Shown here in pieces: positions 9,564-18,379 of a stretch of 43,590 nt of DNA. The notes beneath the pieces were generated by a model. That model saw only the letters and a program-made list of their open reading frames with translations, was not told the DNA's origin and searched no databases. A program made the position numbers and the translations under genes. Source of the DNA: Rhodocyclales bacterium. GTDB lineage: Bacteria; Pseudomonadota; Gammaproteobacteria; Burkholderiales; Rhodocyclaceae. The stretch covers positions 1 to 43,590 of the forward strand of contig JACRJA010000054.1 in NCBI GenBank assembly GCA_016235745.1. The letters run 5' to 3'. Numbering within the stretch: the stretch's first letter is position 1; each line of letters starts with the position of its first letter.

Positions 9564-10418
9564 GTGCCGATACCTTCCTTCCCTGTACCCTCGCGCCGCC
9601 AAGCCGCACGCTTTGCCCGGCTCTTCGTACTAGGGCTGCGCCGCGCCGACTGCCTGATGGTGGCAGCCGCGCTCACCTATACCACGCTGCTCGCGCTCGT
9701 GCCGCTGCTCACCATCACGGTGGTCGTTTTTCGCAACTTCCCTGCTTTCGAGGAAATCGGCCTTGCCCTGCGCGACTTCCTCAGCGCCAACCTGCTGCCC
9801 GAAGCCACCGCCAAGCTGGTCACCTTGTACACCCGCGAGTTCGTCGACAACGCGGCCCGCCTCTCGGTGATCGGCACGCTGATGCTCATCGTCACGGCGT
9901 TGCTGCTGCTCGCGACCATCGAATCGGCCTTCGACCGCATCTGGCGCTTGCGCCGAGCGCGTCCGCTCGCCGCGCGACTGGTCACTTACTGGTTCGTCCT
10001 CACCGCCGGCCCCCTGCTCTTCGGCTCCGGCGTCTATCTCACGACCCGGCTCGCGCGCGAATCGCTGCGCATGACCGGGCTCGGGGCGCTGGCCACTCCG
10101 CTCGTCTCTTTCGTGCTGATCTGGGCGTTCCTTTGGGCGCTCTACCAGCTCGTGCCGCGCCACCCGGTGCGTTCCCGCCACGCCGGCACCGCCGCCTTCC
10201 TCGCCACCCTCGCCTTTCTCCTCGTGCAGCGCGGTTTCACCGCCTTCATCTCCCGTTTCGCCACCTACGACCTCGTCTATGGCGCCTTCGCCGCCATACC
10301 CATCTTTCTCGTGTGGATCTACGTCCTGTGGGCCGTCATTCTCGGGGGCGCAGTCTTCGGCGCCACGCTCTCCCGGCTGCCGACTCAATCTTCCGGGAAC
10401 GGATCGACCTCGTACTGA
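9564..10418 (+). CDS. YihY/RNase BN-like inner-membrane protein
   Basis: This protein of about 284 residues has the six-segment membrane topology of the YihY/virulence factor BrkB family, formerly misnamed ribonuclease BN. The signature AAALTYTTLLALVPLLT is at the N-terminus, and the C-terminus has YGAFAAIPIFLVWIYVLW. The function of the family is not settled. I prefer the GTG at 9564, which has GGAG five bases upstream and gives the usual distance to the first membrane segment. The in-frame ATG at 9519 has no ribosome binding site and overlaps the divergent gene. The 3' end overlaps the convergent PilZ-like gene by 34 bases. Confidence 0.85.
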   Translation: MPIPSFPVPSRRQAARFARLFVLGLRRADCLMVAAALTYTTLLALVPLLTITVVVFRNFPAFEEIGLALRDFLSANLLPEATAKLVTLYTREFVDNAARLSVIGTLMLIVTALLLLATIESAFDRIWRLRRARPLAARLVTYWFVLTAGPLLFGSGVYLTTRLARESLRMTGLGALATPLVSFVLIWAFLWALYQLVPRHPVRSRHAGTAAFLATLAFLLVQRGFTAFISRFATYDLVYGAFAAIPIFLVWIYVLWAVILGGAVFGATLSRLPTQSSGNGSTSY

Positions 10419-11725
10419 AACACCTCGACGCAGCGCGTCTGCGCTTCGAAGCGGATGAAGCGCACCTGGCTCAACAGCCACTGTCCCACCGCCGGCTCGC
10501 TCGCTATCGCCAAGCGGGAGCCGGCGATCGTCCCCGTGGGGCAGATCAAGGCCGGCTGCACCCGCAGCGGCGGCGTTTTGCGCACCGCTAGGGCCATCTG
10601 GGAAGGGAACCCCGGAGGAGCGGGCTTCTCGTGGGTGAGCGCCACCACTTCCGGCTCGAATCCCACCGCCTGGATCCCCATCTGCAACCCGTGGGGATGC
10701 TGCCTGAGCCAGCGCACCAGCGCCAAGATCCAGCGCAGATCGCCGCCGGCGCGGATTGCCACCACCTGCCCGGGGAAGAACAGGGCCTGCTCACGATCGG
10801 TCCAGCGCAGTTCATAGCCGCTGATGCTCACGTCGGTCACGCGCACGGGCCGGATATGGGTGGGCAAGCCCATGCGCTGCCGTAACACGTCCTCCCAGCC
10901 CACCAGCAATTCGGCCATGGCATCGAACGGCTTACGCGGCAGACGCTGCTGCCAGCCGTAGCGCCAGCGATCGAGCAACTCGCGCAGCAGCGCCACCCGG
11001 CCGTCGGCCGTCACTCCGCCCTCCACGCGGCGGCGCATCGTCCAGTCTATGCCGTCCAGCTGCCGGATCTCATCCTCGGCCTGTTTGGCAAGTTCCTCCA
11101 GCGAAAAGAAGAGGCTCGGCTCGGGCCGATCCGCGCGCTTGAAAAACCATGCCTTCGGCTCGGGCGGCTCGTCGAGCTGCAGCGACATCACGAAGCCGTC
11201 CTCTTGCGCTGCACCGGGGTGATGCAAAACGATGACCGGATCGTTCGACTGCACCCAGTGCAAGGCCCACAGCAGCTCGCGCGCATCCATGAAGCGGGGA
11301 TCGGCCGCCGCCAGCGCGAGCAGCCAGGCGAGCTCGCCACGGATGCTGGCTTCCCCTTCATGCGAGAGCGACAGGCAGAGCCCCGTCAAAGTGCGCCAGA
11401 AACCCGGCGGCAAACCGATGCGCATCACCAGGGCGAGCAGATAGGTGCGCAGTGCGAACGCGGCGAAAATGCTCGCCACCCGCGGATTGCGCCGCGCTTC
11501 CTCCACCCCGTTTTCCAGCCGGTCCATGGCCGTGGAGAGCACGCGCTGCAGCGCCACCACCAGGCCGGAAGGCAGAGGAAAGGCCAAATACCCTGCCTGC
11601 TGCAGGGTCTCGTCGATGGAAGCGAGCAAGGGGCGCGCTTCTTCGGCCATCCAGGCGGGATCATGCCGGATCACCACGCGCGCCATCCGCGCCCGCAATT
11701 CCTCGACCTGCTGTTCGTCGATCAT
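10385..11725 (-). CDS. PilZ-like domain protein with a large helical N-terminal region
   Basis: This 446-residue soluble protein has no export signal. Residues 1-280 are mostly helical and match nothing I recognise. Residues 290-370 look like a PilZ beta-barrel, with RPVRVTDVSISG holding the DxSxxG motif at 298-303 and a WILALVRWL strand later. PilZ domains usually sense cyclic di-GMP, but the upstream RxxxR arginine pair is not clear, so binding is uncertain. The start at 11725 lacks a Shine-Dalgarno sequence. It diverges from tRNA-Leu. Its last 34 bases overlap the YihY coding end on the opposite strand. Confidence 0.7.
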   Translation of the reverse strand: MIDEQQVEELRARMARVVIRHDPAWMAEEARPLLASIDETLQQAGYLAFPLPSGLVVALQRVLSTAMDRLENGVEEARRNPRVASIFAAFALRTYLLALVMRIGLPPGFWRTLTGLCLSLSHEGEASIRGELAWLLALAAADPRFMDARELLWALHWVQSNDPVIVLHHPGAAQEDGFVMSLQLDEPPEPKAWFFKRADRPEPSLFFSLEELAKQAEDEIRQLDGIDWTMRRRVEGGVTADGRVALLRELLDRWRYGWQQRLPRKPFDAMAELLVGWEDVLRQRMGLPTHIRPVRVTDVSISGYELRWTDREQALFFPGQVVAIRAGGDLRWILALVRWLRQHPHGLQMGIQAVGFEPEVVALTHEKPAPPGFPSQMALAVRKTPPLRVQPALICPTGTIAGSRLAIASEPAVGQWLLSQVRFIRFEAQTRCVEVFQYEVDPFPED

Positions 11726-11756
11726 GAAAAAACCACACTGGATAGTATGGAACCGA

Positions 11757-11787
11757 TTCTACACCGGCCGAGATTTTTCGCTACAAT
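11757..11787. promoter_or_regulatory. Overlapping divergent promoters for tRNA-Leu and the PilZ-like gene
   Basis: On the plus strand TACAAT (11782-11787) lies 14 bases before the tRNA, with TCTACA (11758-11763) as a -35 after an 18-base spacer. On the minus strand the same bases read TAGAAT (11762-11757), a -10 for the PilZ-like gene. The two promoters would overlap, so polymerase could not use both at once. These are motif matches only. Confidence 0.45.
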
Positions 11788-11801
11788 CGTCGGGCTCGCG
11801 G

Positions 11802-11886
11802 GCCAGGGTGGTGAAATCGGTAAACACAGCGGACTTAAAATCCGCCGCCGCGAGGCTTGGGGGTTCGACTCCCCTCCCTGGCACCA
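11802..11886 (+). tRNA. tRNA-Leu (anticodon UAA)
   Basis: The acceptor stem GCCAGGG (11802-11808) pairs with CCCTGGC (11876-11882), followed by A and an encoded CCA. The anticodon stem GCGGA/TCCGC flanks the loop CTTAAAA, giving anticodon TAA (11836-11838), which reads UUA and UUG. A long variable arm marks it as class II, and GGTTCGA is the T-loop. It lies between the divergent PilZ-like gene and the convergent DUF192 gene, 5 bases from the latter's stop. Confidence 0.97.
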
Positions 11887-11891
11887 ACGAA

Positions 11892-12329
11892 TCATTTCAG
11901 CGCCTCGAGCCCTTCGATGCGCGTGCCGGGACCGATGCCGCGCTCGCGGAACCACCCACCTGGCATCTCTAGGGCGTAGCGCGCTGGCGCCGCGGCGCAG
12001 TGCGAATCCAAGGTGAGCGGCGCCATCTCCTCCACGTTGAGGATGCGCCCTGCTTCGTCGAGGAACGCCACCGAGAGCGCGATGGGGGTGTTCTTCATCC
12101 ACATGCACTGACGCCCCGCCACCGGGAAGACGAACACCATCCCCTCGTTCGCCCCCAAATGCTGGCGAAACATCAGGCCGCGTTCGCGCGAGGGCTCATC
12201 GGCCGCCACTTCGGCCACGATCCGGTACATGCCGATCGTCAGTTCCACGCGCGGCTGCGCCGAGGCGATCAGCGGCGTCAGGGCGAGCCCGTACGCCACT
12301 ATGGCCAAAACCCAGGACTTCAGCGACAT
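11892..12329 (-). CDS. DUF192 family exported protein
   Basis: This 145-residue protein has an N-terminal signal peptide (hydrophobic stretch in residues 5-20, likely cut at ASA-QP) and a DUF192 domain. The family hallmarks are RERGLMFRQHL, GMVFVFP and MWMKNTPIALSVAFLD, followed by an EMPGGWF segment. DUF192 proteins are widespread exported proteins of unknown role. The start at 12329 has GGAGG and AAGGGA upstream. Its stop nearly touches the 3' end of tRNA-Leu, and it diverges from trxC across about 105 bases. Confidence 0.85.
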   Translation of the reverse strand: MSLKSWVLAIVAYGLALTPLIASAQPRVELTIGMYRIVAEVAADEPSRERGLMFRQHLGANEGMVFVFPVAGRQCMWMKNTPIALSVAFLDEAGRILNVEEMAPLTLDSHCAAAPARYALEMPGGWFRERGIGPGTRIEGLEALK

Positions 12330-12434
12330 CGTCCCTTTCCTCCAGGCACTCCGGATAGATGCGGCGCATGCCCTCTTGACCATCCCCCTCTTTGCCTCCA
12401 TAGTCTCATCAAACTTTCTTGCGGAGCGCTGCCC

Positions 12435-12869
<435 letters not shown>

Positions 12870-12893
12870 CGATCCCGGCCCTGAGATGCCCGT

Positions 12894-13280
12894 TCAAGGC
12901 CGCTCGATGAGCTCGATCTTGTAGCCGTCCGGATCCTCGACGAAGGCGATCACGGTGGTGCCGTGCTTCATCGGCCCGGCCTCGCGGATCACCTTCCCGC
13001 CGCGGGCGCGGATCTCGTCGCAAGCGGCCTTGGCGTCGGGCACGGCGATGGCGATGTGCCCGAAGGCATTGCCCATTTCGTAGTGATCGACCCCCCAGTT
13101 GTAGGTGAGCTCGATCACCGCGCCTTCGCTCTCGTCCTGATAGCCGACGAAGGCCAGCGTGAATTTCCCATCGGGGTACTCTTCGCGGCGCAGCAGCCGC
13201 ATGCCGAGCACCTTGGTGTAGAACTCGATCGAGCGGTCGAGATTGCCGACGCGGATCATGGTATGCAGGATACGGGGCAT
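12894..13280 (-). CDS. gloA: Lactoylglutathione lyase (glyoxalase I)
   Basis: This 128-residue enzyme isomerises the hemithioacetal of methylglyoxal and glutathione to lactoylglutathione. Two beta-alpha-beta-beta-beta modules are present. The four metal ligands can be placed: His in LHTMIRV (6), Glu in VIELTYNWG (about 58), His in FGHIAIAV (about 75) and Glu in YKIELIE (about 123). The short length suggests the nickel-type bacterial enzyme. The start at 13280 has GGAG eight bases upstream. It is the last gene of a leftward run from ffh, 28 bases after the CinA-like gene. Confidence 0.93.
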   Translation of the reverse strand: MPRILHTMIRVGNLDRSIEFYTKVLGMRLLRREEYPDGKFTLAFVGYQDESEGAVIELTYNWGVDHYEMGNAFGHIAIAVPDAKAACDEIRARGGKVIREAGPMKHGTTVIAFVEDPDGYKIELIERP

Positions 13281-13308
13281 GACGTTTCTCCTTCTTCCGG
13301 TTGGGGGA

Positions 13309-14067
13309 TCAACTCCGCGGGCGTTCCCAGGGCAAACCTCGCTCATCGAGCGCAGCGACGATGTCGCGCATCGCTGCCTCCACCACTGCCCGGGGGCCCT
13401 TGAAACCGAGCTCGAGCCGACGCCGGCCGCCCGTCTCCTCGGGCACCGACGGCAGCGAAAAGAGCGTCCCTTCAGGATAGCGCGCAGTGAGCGCCTGCAT
13501 CAGCTCGACCAGGTCCCCCTCGTGCGCCTCCCACACATAGACTGAATCCTCGACGTAGTCCTCGCGATGAAAGAGCTGCGCGTAATAGGTATCGAGCACC
13601 CATTCGACCATCGGCCAAGCCATTACGGGAAAACCAGGCACGAAGTGGTGGTCGGCGACGGAAAAACCCGGGATCTGGTTGTAGGGATTGGGGATGATGC
13701 GCGCGCCGCGAGGAAAACGCCCCATCTCCAGGCGCTGCGCCGTGGTGCGCTCGCCAAAGCGCGCGCGGATGAGAGCTTCCGCCTCGGGATGCAGCTCAAG
13801 CGGCACGCCCAAGGCGTGCGCTGCGCACTGGCGCGTGTGGTCATCCGGCGTGGCGCCGATGCCACCGAAACTGAAGACGATGTCTGCGCTCGCGAGGCTG
13901 CGGCGAAACGCCTCGGTGAGCCGCTGCGGCTCGTCGCCGAGATAGTGCACCCAGGAAAGGCGCAGGCCGCGCGCGTGCAGCAGTTCGCGCAGCTTGGCGA
14001 AGTGTTTGTCCTCGCGGCGGCCCGAGAGGATCTCGTCGCCGATGATGTAAGCCCCGAATGCGCTCAT
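13309..14067 (-). CDS. CinA-N/MoCF-domain molybdopterin-binding-like protein
   Basis: This 252-residue protein has a single MoCF-biosynthesis/CinA N-terminal domain: [12 protein letters not shown] at residues 5-16, then [15 protein letters not shown] around 65-79, and [10 protein letters not shown] near 137. It lacks the C-terminal nicotinamide-nucleotide amidase half of full CinA. Related domains bind molybdopterin or act on nucleotide derivatives, so the role here is unclear. AGGGGA precedes the ATG. The start overlaps the stop of the upstream EI24 gene by four bases, so the two are translationally coupled. Confidence 0.85.
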   Translation of the reverse strand: MSAFGAYIIGDEILSGRREDKHFAKLRELLHARGLRLSWVHYLGDEPQRLTEAFRRSLASADIVFSFGGIGATPDDHTRQCAAHALGVPLELHPEAEALIRARFGERTTAQRLEMGRFPRGARIIPNPYNQIPGFSVADHHFVPGFPVMAWPMVEWVLDTYYAQLFHREDYVEDSVYVWEAHEGDLVELMQALTARYPEGTLFSLPSVPEETGGRRRLELGFKGPRAVVEAAMRDIVAALDERGLPWERPRS

Positions 14068-14822
14068 GGTTTCCCCTTGGGCAAGTCCGTCTCCACCATC
14101 CAGGCACCGCGCTCGAGCCGCAGCCGCCGCAGCGCCTCCAGCCCAGCATGCACGAAGAGCAGCCCCGTGAGCGCCGGAGCGAAGAGATTGAGCAGCGGCA
14201 CGTAAGCAAGCGCCGCGCCGATCGCCCCCAGCCAGAAGAAGGTGCCGCCCTCGCGCGCCTGCAGCGCCCGCAGCTCTTCGGCGTCGGCGTGCTCCATCAG
14301 GCAATCATAGGTGAACGTGCGCTTGTTGAGCCAGGCCGTCAACAGCCAGGGCAGGACCAGCGCCGCCCCGGGAATCCACCAGAAGATCATGCTCACGAGA
14401 AAACCGAGCAGAAAGAGGCCGGAAGCGCCGAGCGTGTTCCACAGGCTGTGGATGAAGCTGCCGCCCTGGTGACGTTCCAGATCGGCGTACTCTTCGCGCC
14501 CCACCTGGGAAACGACGCGCGGCATCACCCAGATGCCCACGATCACGAGCAGGGTGACGTACATGAGCGGCAACACGCTCAACACCAGCAACACCTTGAG
14601 GGCGAAGAATCCGGCCATCGCCAGCATTCCCGCCTGCGCCCCTTCCGGCGGCGTCTCGAACCAGCCCGCCAGCCAGGCCGTGAGCGGCTCCCAGGCCAGC
14701 GCGAGCGCCACGATCCAGACCACGCCCGCCGCGAGCAGCGGCCAGAACATCTCCCACAGGACTTTGCCCCGCCCCAGGGTAGCGAGCGAGCGCCAGAGGG
14801 CGATGCGGATGAGATCCATCAT
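14064..14822 (-). CDS. EI24/CysZ-like integral membrane protein
   Basis: This 252-residue inner-membrane protein has about five hydrophobic segments and matches the EI24 domain family, which includes the sulfate permease CysZ. The recognisable piece is FWWIPGAALVLPWLLTAWLNKRTF-like sequence around residues 150-170, followed by a Glu-rich loop. Sulfate transport is possible, but there are no sulfur genes nearby. Two adjacent ATG codons (14822, 14819) follow GAGGG; the second has the better spacing. It sits 3 bases after ffh and overlaps the CinA-like gene. Confidence 0.8.
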   Translation of the reverse strand: MMDLIRIALWRSLATLGRGKVLWEMFWPLLAAGVVWIVALALAWEPLTAWLAGWFETPPEGAQAGMLAMAGFFALKVLLVLSVLPLMYVTLLVIVGIWVMPRVVSQVGREEYADLERHQGGSFIHSLWNTLGASGLFLLGFLVSMIFWWIPGAALVLPWLLTAWLNKRTFTYDCLMEHADAEELRALQAREGGTFFWLGAIGAALAYVPLLNLFAPALTGLLFVHAGLEALRRLRLERGAWMVETDLPKGKP

Positions 14823-14825
14823 CCC

Positions 14826-16181
14826 TCACTGCAGGCGCGGCATCACGCCGCGCAGCCCGCGCATCACCTTGCCCATCCCGCCTTTGGAGAACTGCTTCAT
14901 CACGCGTTGGGTCTGGTCGAACTGCTTGAGCAGGCGATTGACCTCCTGCACCGTCACCCCCGCCCCGGCGGCGATGCGCCGCTTGCGGCTCGCCTTGATG
15001 ATGTCGGGGTTGGCCCGCTCCTGCGGCGTCATGGCATCGATGATGCCCTGGATGCGCAAAATGGCTTTTTCCTCCATGCCGCCCTGCAGCTGGCCGGCGG
15101 CCTGGGCGAACTGCGCCGGGAGTTTGTCGAGCAAGGCGCCGATGCCGCCCATCTTGCGCATCTGCACGATCTGCTCGCGAAAGTCGTTGAGATCGAACCC
15201 CTTGCCGGTGCGCAGCTTCTGCGCGAGTTGCTTGGCCTTCTGTTCGTCGACGCTGCGCCGCGCTTCTTCCACCAGGCCGAGGATGTCGCCCATGCCGAGG
15301 ATGCGGCTCGCCATACGATCGGGGTAGAAGGGCTCCAGCCCCGAGAGCTTCTCGCCCACCCCGGCGAACTTGATCGGCTTGCCGGTGACGGCGCGCACCG
15401 ACAGCGCCGCCCCGCCGCGCGCGTCCCCGTCGAGCTTGGTGAGCACCACCCCGGTGAGCGGCAGCGCCTCGTTGAAGGCCCGCGCGGTATTGACCGCGTC
15501 CTGCCCCAGCATGGCGTCGACCACGAAGAGCGTCTCGGTCGGATTCAAAGCCGCGTGCAACGCCTTGATCTCCTCCATCATCGCCTGGTCGATCGCCAGC
15601 CGCCCGGCGGTGTCCACCAGCAGCACGTCGTGGAAATGCCGCTCGGCCCAGTCCTTGGCCGCGCGCGCGATCGCCTCGGGCTTCTGCTCGGGCGAGGAAG
15701 GGAAGAAATCGACCCCGGCCTGTTCGGCCACCGTGCGCAGCTGCTCGATCGCCGCCGGCCGGTAGACGTCGGTGGAGACCACCAGCACTTTCTTCTTTTT
15801 CTCTTCCTTGAGCCATTTGGCGAGCTTGCCCACGGTGGTGGTCTTACCCGCCCCTTGCAGCCCCGCCATGAGGACGACCACCGGCGGGCGGGCCTCGAGC
15901 TTGAGCCCCTCGCCCTGGCCGCCCATGAGCGCCACGAGCTCGTCGTGCACCACGCCGATGAGCGCCTGGCCCGGCGTGAGCGAGCCGATCACTTCCTGCC
16001 CGACGGCCTTTTCCTTCACCCGGGCGATGAAGTCCTTGACCACCGGCAAGGCCACGTCGGCTTCCAGCAGCGCCATGCGCACCTCGCGCAGGGCCTCCTG
16101 GATGTTCTCCTCCGTGAGCCGCGCCTGGCCGCGCAGCGTCTTGACGACTTTGGACAATCTTTGCGTCAGGTTATCGAGCAT
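14826..16181 (-). CDS. ffh: Signal recognition particle protein Ffh
   Basis: This 451-residue GTPase binds 4.5S RNA and signal sequences on ribosomes, then docks with FtsY for co-translational membrane insertion. The N domain (LTEENIQEALREVRMALLEAD-like helices) covers residues 1-90. The G domain shows GLQGAGKTTT near 107, DTAGR near 190 and TKLDG near 248. The M domain from about 300 is Met-rich with a GMGKVMRGLRG tail. The ATG at 16181 is preceded by AGG. It heads a leftward operon and diverges from ypjD over 39 bases, the same neighbours as in enteric bacteria. Confidence 0.97.
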   Translation of the reverse strand: MLDNLTQRLSKVVKTLRGQARLTEENIQEALREVRMALLEADVALPVVKDFIARVKEKAVGQEVIGSLTPGQALIGVVHDELVALMGGQGEGLKLEARPPVVVLMAGLQGAGKTTTVGKLAKWLKEEKKKKVLVVSTDVYRPAAIEQLRTVAEQAGVDFFPSSPEQKPEAIARAAKDWAERHFHDVLLVDTAGRLAIDQAMMEEIKALHAALNPTETLFVVDAMLGQDAVNTARAFNEALPLTGVVLTKLDGDARGGAALSVRAVTGKPIKFAGVGEKLSGLEPFYPDRMASRILGMGDILGLVEEARRSVDEQKAKQLAQKLRTGKGFDLNDFREQIVQMRKMGGIGALLDKLPAQFAQAAGQLQGGMEEKAILRIQGIIDAMTPQERANPDIIKASRKRRIAAGAGVTVQEVNRLLKQFDQTQRVMKQFSKGGMGKVMRGLRGVMPRLQ

Positions 16182-16220
16182 GGGCGCAAAACCTCGGCAT
16201 TCTTCGAGTAAACTAGGATC

Positions 16221-17045
16221 ATGGATTCGATGATTCTACCCCATCTGCTGGCCTTCCTCCTGTACGGCCTCGGGGCGATCGCCGTCTGGCGGCGTTGCCG
16301 CGGCCGAGCGGAAGAAGGCAGTCGCTGCCCGCGCCCGCTCGACCGGGCCCTGCTCACCGCCGCCATCCTCGCGCACGGCTGGGGCGCAGCCGCCCTGTTG
16401 CTGTCGGACCACGGCTTGCGGCTCGGGTTCGCGCCCGCCCTCTCGCTCACCGTGTGGCTTGCCGCCCTGTTTTTCTGGATCGAGTCCTTCTACGCCCCCA
16501 TCGGCTGGCTCTACACCGTGCTCACGCCGATCGCTGCCCTGGTGTGCCTGCTGGTGCCATGGCTTCCCCTTCCCGACGCCACGATCGCCACCGACAACCC
16601 CTGGCTGCGGCTGCACCTGGTGGTGGCGCTGCTCTCTTATGCGCTTTTCACGCTCGCGGCGCTGCACGCCGTGCTGATGTCGGTGCTCGAGCGCGCCTTG
16701 CACCGGCGCGAACCCGCGGCTTGGCTCGGACGGATGCCGCCGCTGCTCGTGATGGAGACGCTGCTCTTTCGCGTCATCGGCATCGCCTTCGTCCTGCTCA
16801 CCGTCACCGTGCTCACCGGCGTCGTCTTTTCCGAAGCGCTCTTCGGGCAGCCCTTGCGCGCCGACCATAAAACCGTGTTTACCTTGCTCGCCTGGGCGAT
16901 TTTCGGCATCCTGCTCGTGGGACGGCACGCCTGGGGCTGGCGCGGGCGCGTGGCCCTGCGCTGGACCTGGGCCGGTTTCATCACCCTGGCGCTCGCCTAC
17001 CTCGGCACCCATTTCGTTCTCGAGTACCTCCTGCACCGCCGATGA
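16221..17045 (+). CDS. ypjD: YpjD/CcsA-like cytochrome c assembly family membrane protein
   Basis: This 274-residue inner-membrane protein with about eight hydrophobic segments belongs to the CcsA/CcmC/HemX-like assembly family. The segment HLVVALLSYALFTLAALHAVLM carries the family His, and a WxWxG-like tail segment (HAWGWRGR) is present. In E. coli the homologue ypjD sits between ffh and yfjD, exactly as here, and its precise function is not settled. A tie to metal export with the downstream CorC/CNNM protein is suggested by this conserved order. AGGA precedes the ATG; the stop overlaps the next start. Confidence 0.85.
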   Translation: MDSMILPHLLAFLLYGLGAIAVWRRCRGRAEEGSRCPRPLDRALLTAAILAHGWGAAALLLSDHGLRLGFAPALSLTVWLAALFFWIESFYAPIGWLYTVLTPIAALVCLLVPWLPLPDATIATDNPWLRLHLVVALLSYALFTLAALHAVLMSVLERALHRREPAAWLGRMPPLLVMETLLFRVIGIAFVLLTVTVLTGVVFSEALFGQPLRADHKTVFTLLAWAIFGILLVGRHAWGWRGRVALRWTWAGFITLALAYLGTHFVLEYLLHRR

Positions 17046-18379
17046 CATCAATGGATGACCCCATGCTCTCCGACCTGCTGTGGCAATGGATCGGACTGGC
17101 CATTTTGCTCTTCTCTTCCGCCCTGGCCTCCATGAGCGAGACGGTGATGATGGCGGCCAACCGCTATCGCCTGAAGTCCCGCGCAGCCAACGGCGAGCGC
17201 GGCGCCCAGCTCGCCGCGGCGCTCACCGCCCACCCCGAACGCATGCTGAGCGTGATCCTGCTCGTCAACAACGCCGTCAACGTCGGCGCGGCCACCCTCG
17301 CCTCGGTCATCACCATCGAGCTCTTCGGCCAGAACGAGACGATGCTTGCCGTGGGCAGCTTCGTGCTCACCTTCCTCATCCTCGTCTTCTCCGAGATCAC
17401 GCCCAAGGTAATCGGCGCACGTTACGCCGACCTGCTCGCCCCCTACATCGCCTATCCGCTCACCGCGATGCTGCGCGTGTTCGGGCCGGTGGTCGATTTC
17501 GTCAATCTCTTCGTCAAGGCGCTGTTGTGGCTGCTGCGCCTGCCGCGCCGGGCTGCACCGCAGGCGCCCAGCATGGAGGAGCTGCGCAGCCTCGTGCTCG
17601 AATCGCGCGTGCTGCGCTCGGAGAAACACCGCGACGTCCTGCTCAACCTCTTCGATCTCGAGCGCATCACGGTAGCGGACGTGATGATTCCGCGGCAGGC
17701 GATCGAATTTCTCGATCTCAGCGACGACGAGGAAACGCTGCGCGCCCAGCTGGCCACCGCCTACCACACGCGCCTGCCGGTGGTCGAAGGCAATCCCGAC
17801 GAGGTGCTCGGCATTTTGCACGTGCGTCAGCTGCTTGCCGAGACGCTCACCTCAGGCTTCTCGCGCGAGGCCATCCGCCGCAGCCTCTCGCCGCCCTATT
17901 TCGTACCGGAAGACACCAACGCCATGACGCAGCTGCAGTTCTTCCAGGAACATCACCAGCGTCTGGCGCTGGTGGTCGATGAATACGGCGAGTTGCAGGG
18001 TCTGGTGACGCTCGATGACATCATCGAGGAGATGGTGGGCAAATTCACCACCAGCCGCCCCGGCAGCGACACCGTACTGCACTGGCAGGAAGACGGCACG
18101 GTGATCGTCGATGGCGCCACGCCGGTGCGCGAGCTCAACCGGGCGCTCGGGCTCGATCTGCCTACCGACGGCCACCGCACCCTCAATGGCCTCATCCTCG
18201 AATATCTCCAAGAGATTCCCGAATCGGAAGTGTCGCTGCGTATTGGCGAGGTGCGCATGGACGTTTTACAATGTCATGATCGACGGATCCGTTCGGTGCG
18301 CCTCTATGCGCCAACGGCGGAAGAAACAGGGGCGTCCGAGGAGGACACTGGCGAGCGCTCGAGCGAGGAAGGACGATGA
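17042..18379 (+). CDS. CNNM/CorC (HlyC/CorC) family transporter, YfjD/CorB-like
   Basis: This 445-residue inner-membrane protein has the CNNM order: an N-terminal DUF21 membrane domain with three to four segments (16-150, including SETVMMAANRYRL and FSEITPKVIG), a CBS pair (about 200-330, with DVMIPR and LVVDEYGELQGLVTLDDIIEEMVG), and a C-terminal CorC/HlyC domain. Family members are linked to magnesium and cobalt efflux. The start overlaps the ypjD stop (ATGA) and its own stop overlaps pilB, so it is inside one long transcript. The last 20 residues are Glu-rich and probably disordered. Confidence 0.92.
   Translation: MTSMDDPMLSDLLWQWIGLAILLFSSALASMSETVMMAANRYRLKSRAANGERGAQLAAALTAHPERMLSVILLVNNAVNVGAATLASVITIELFGQNETMLAVGSFVLTFLILVFSEITPKVIGARYADLLAPYIAYPLTAMLRVFGPVVDFVNLFVKALLWLLRLPRRAAPQAPSMEELRSLVLESRVLRSEKHRDVLLNLFDLERITVADVMIPRQAIEFLDLSDDEETLRAQLATAYHTRLPVVEGNPDEVLGILHVRQLLAETLTSGFSREAIRRSLSPPYFVPEDTNAMTQLQFFQEHHQRLALVVDEYGELQGLVTLDDIIEEMVGKFTTSRPGSDTVLHWQEDGTVIVDGATPVRELNRALGLDLPTDGHRTLNGLILEYLQEIPESEVSLRIGEVRMDVLQCHDRRIRSVRLYAPTAEETGASEEDTGERSSEEGR

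Noticed and set aside
14058-16211. 717-residue plus-strand open frame opposite ffh and its neighbours
   Set aside because: It spans three real minus-strand genes and has the His/Arg/Gln-rich makeup of a GC shadow.
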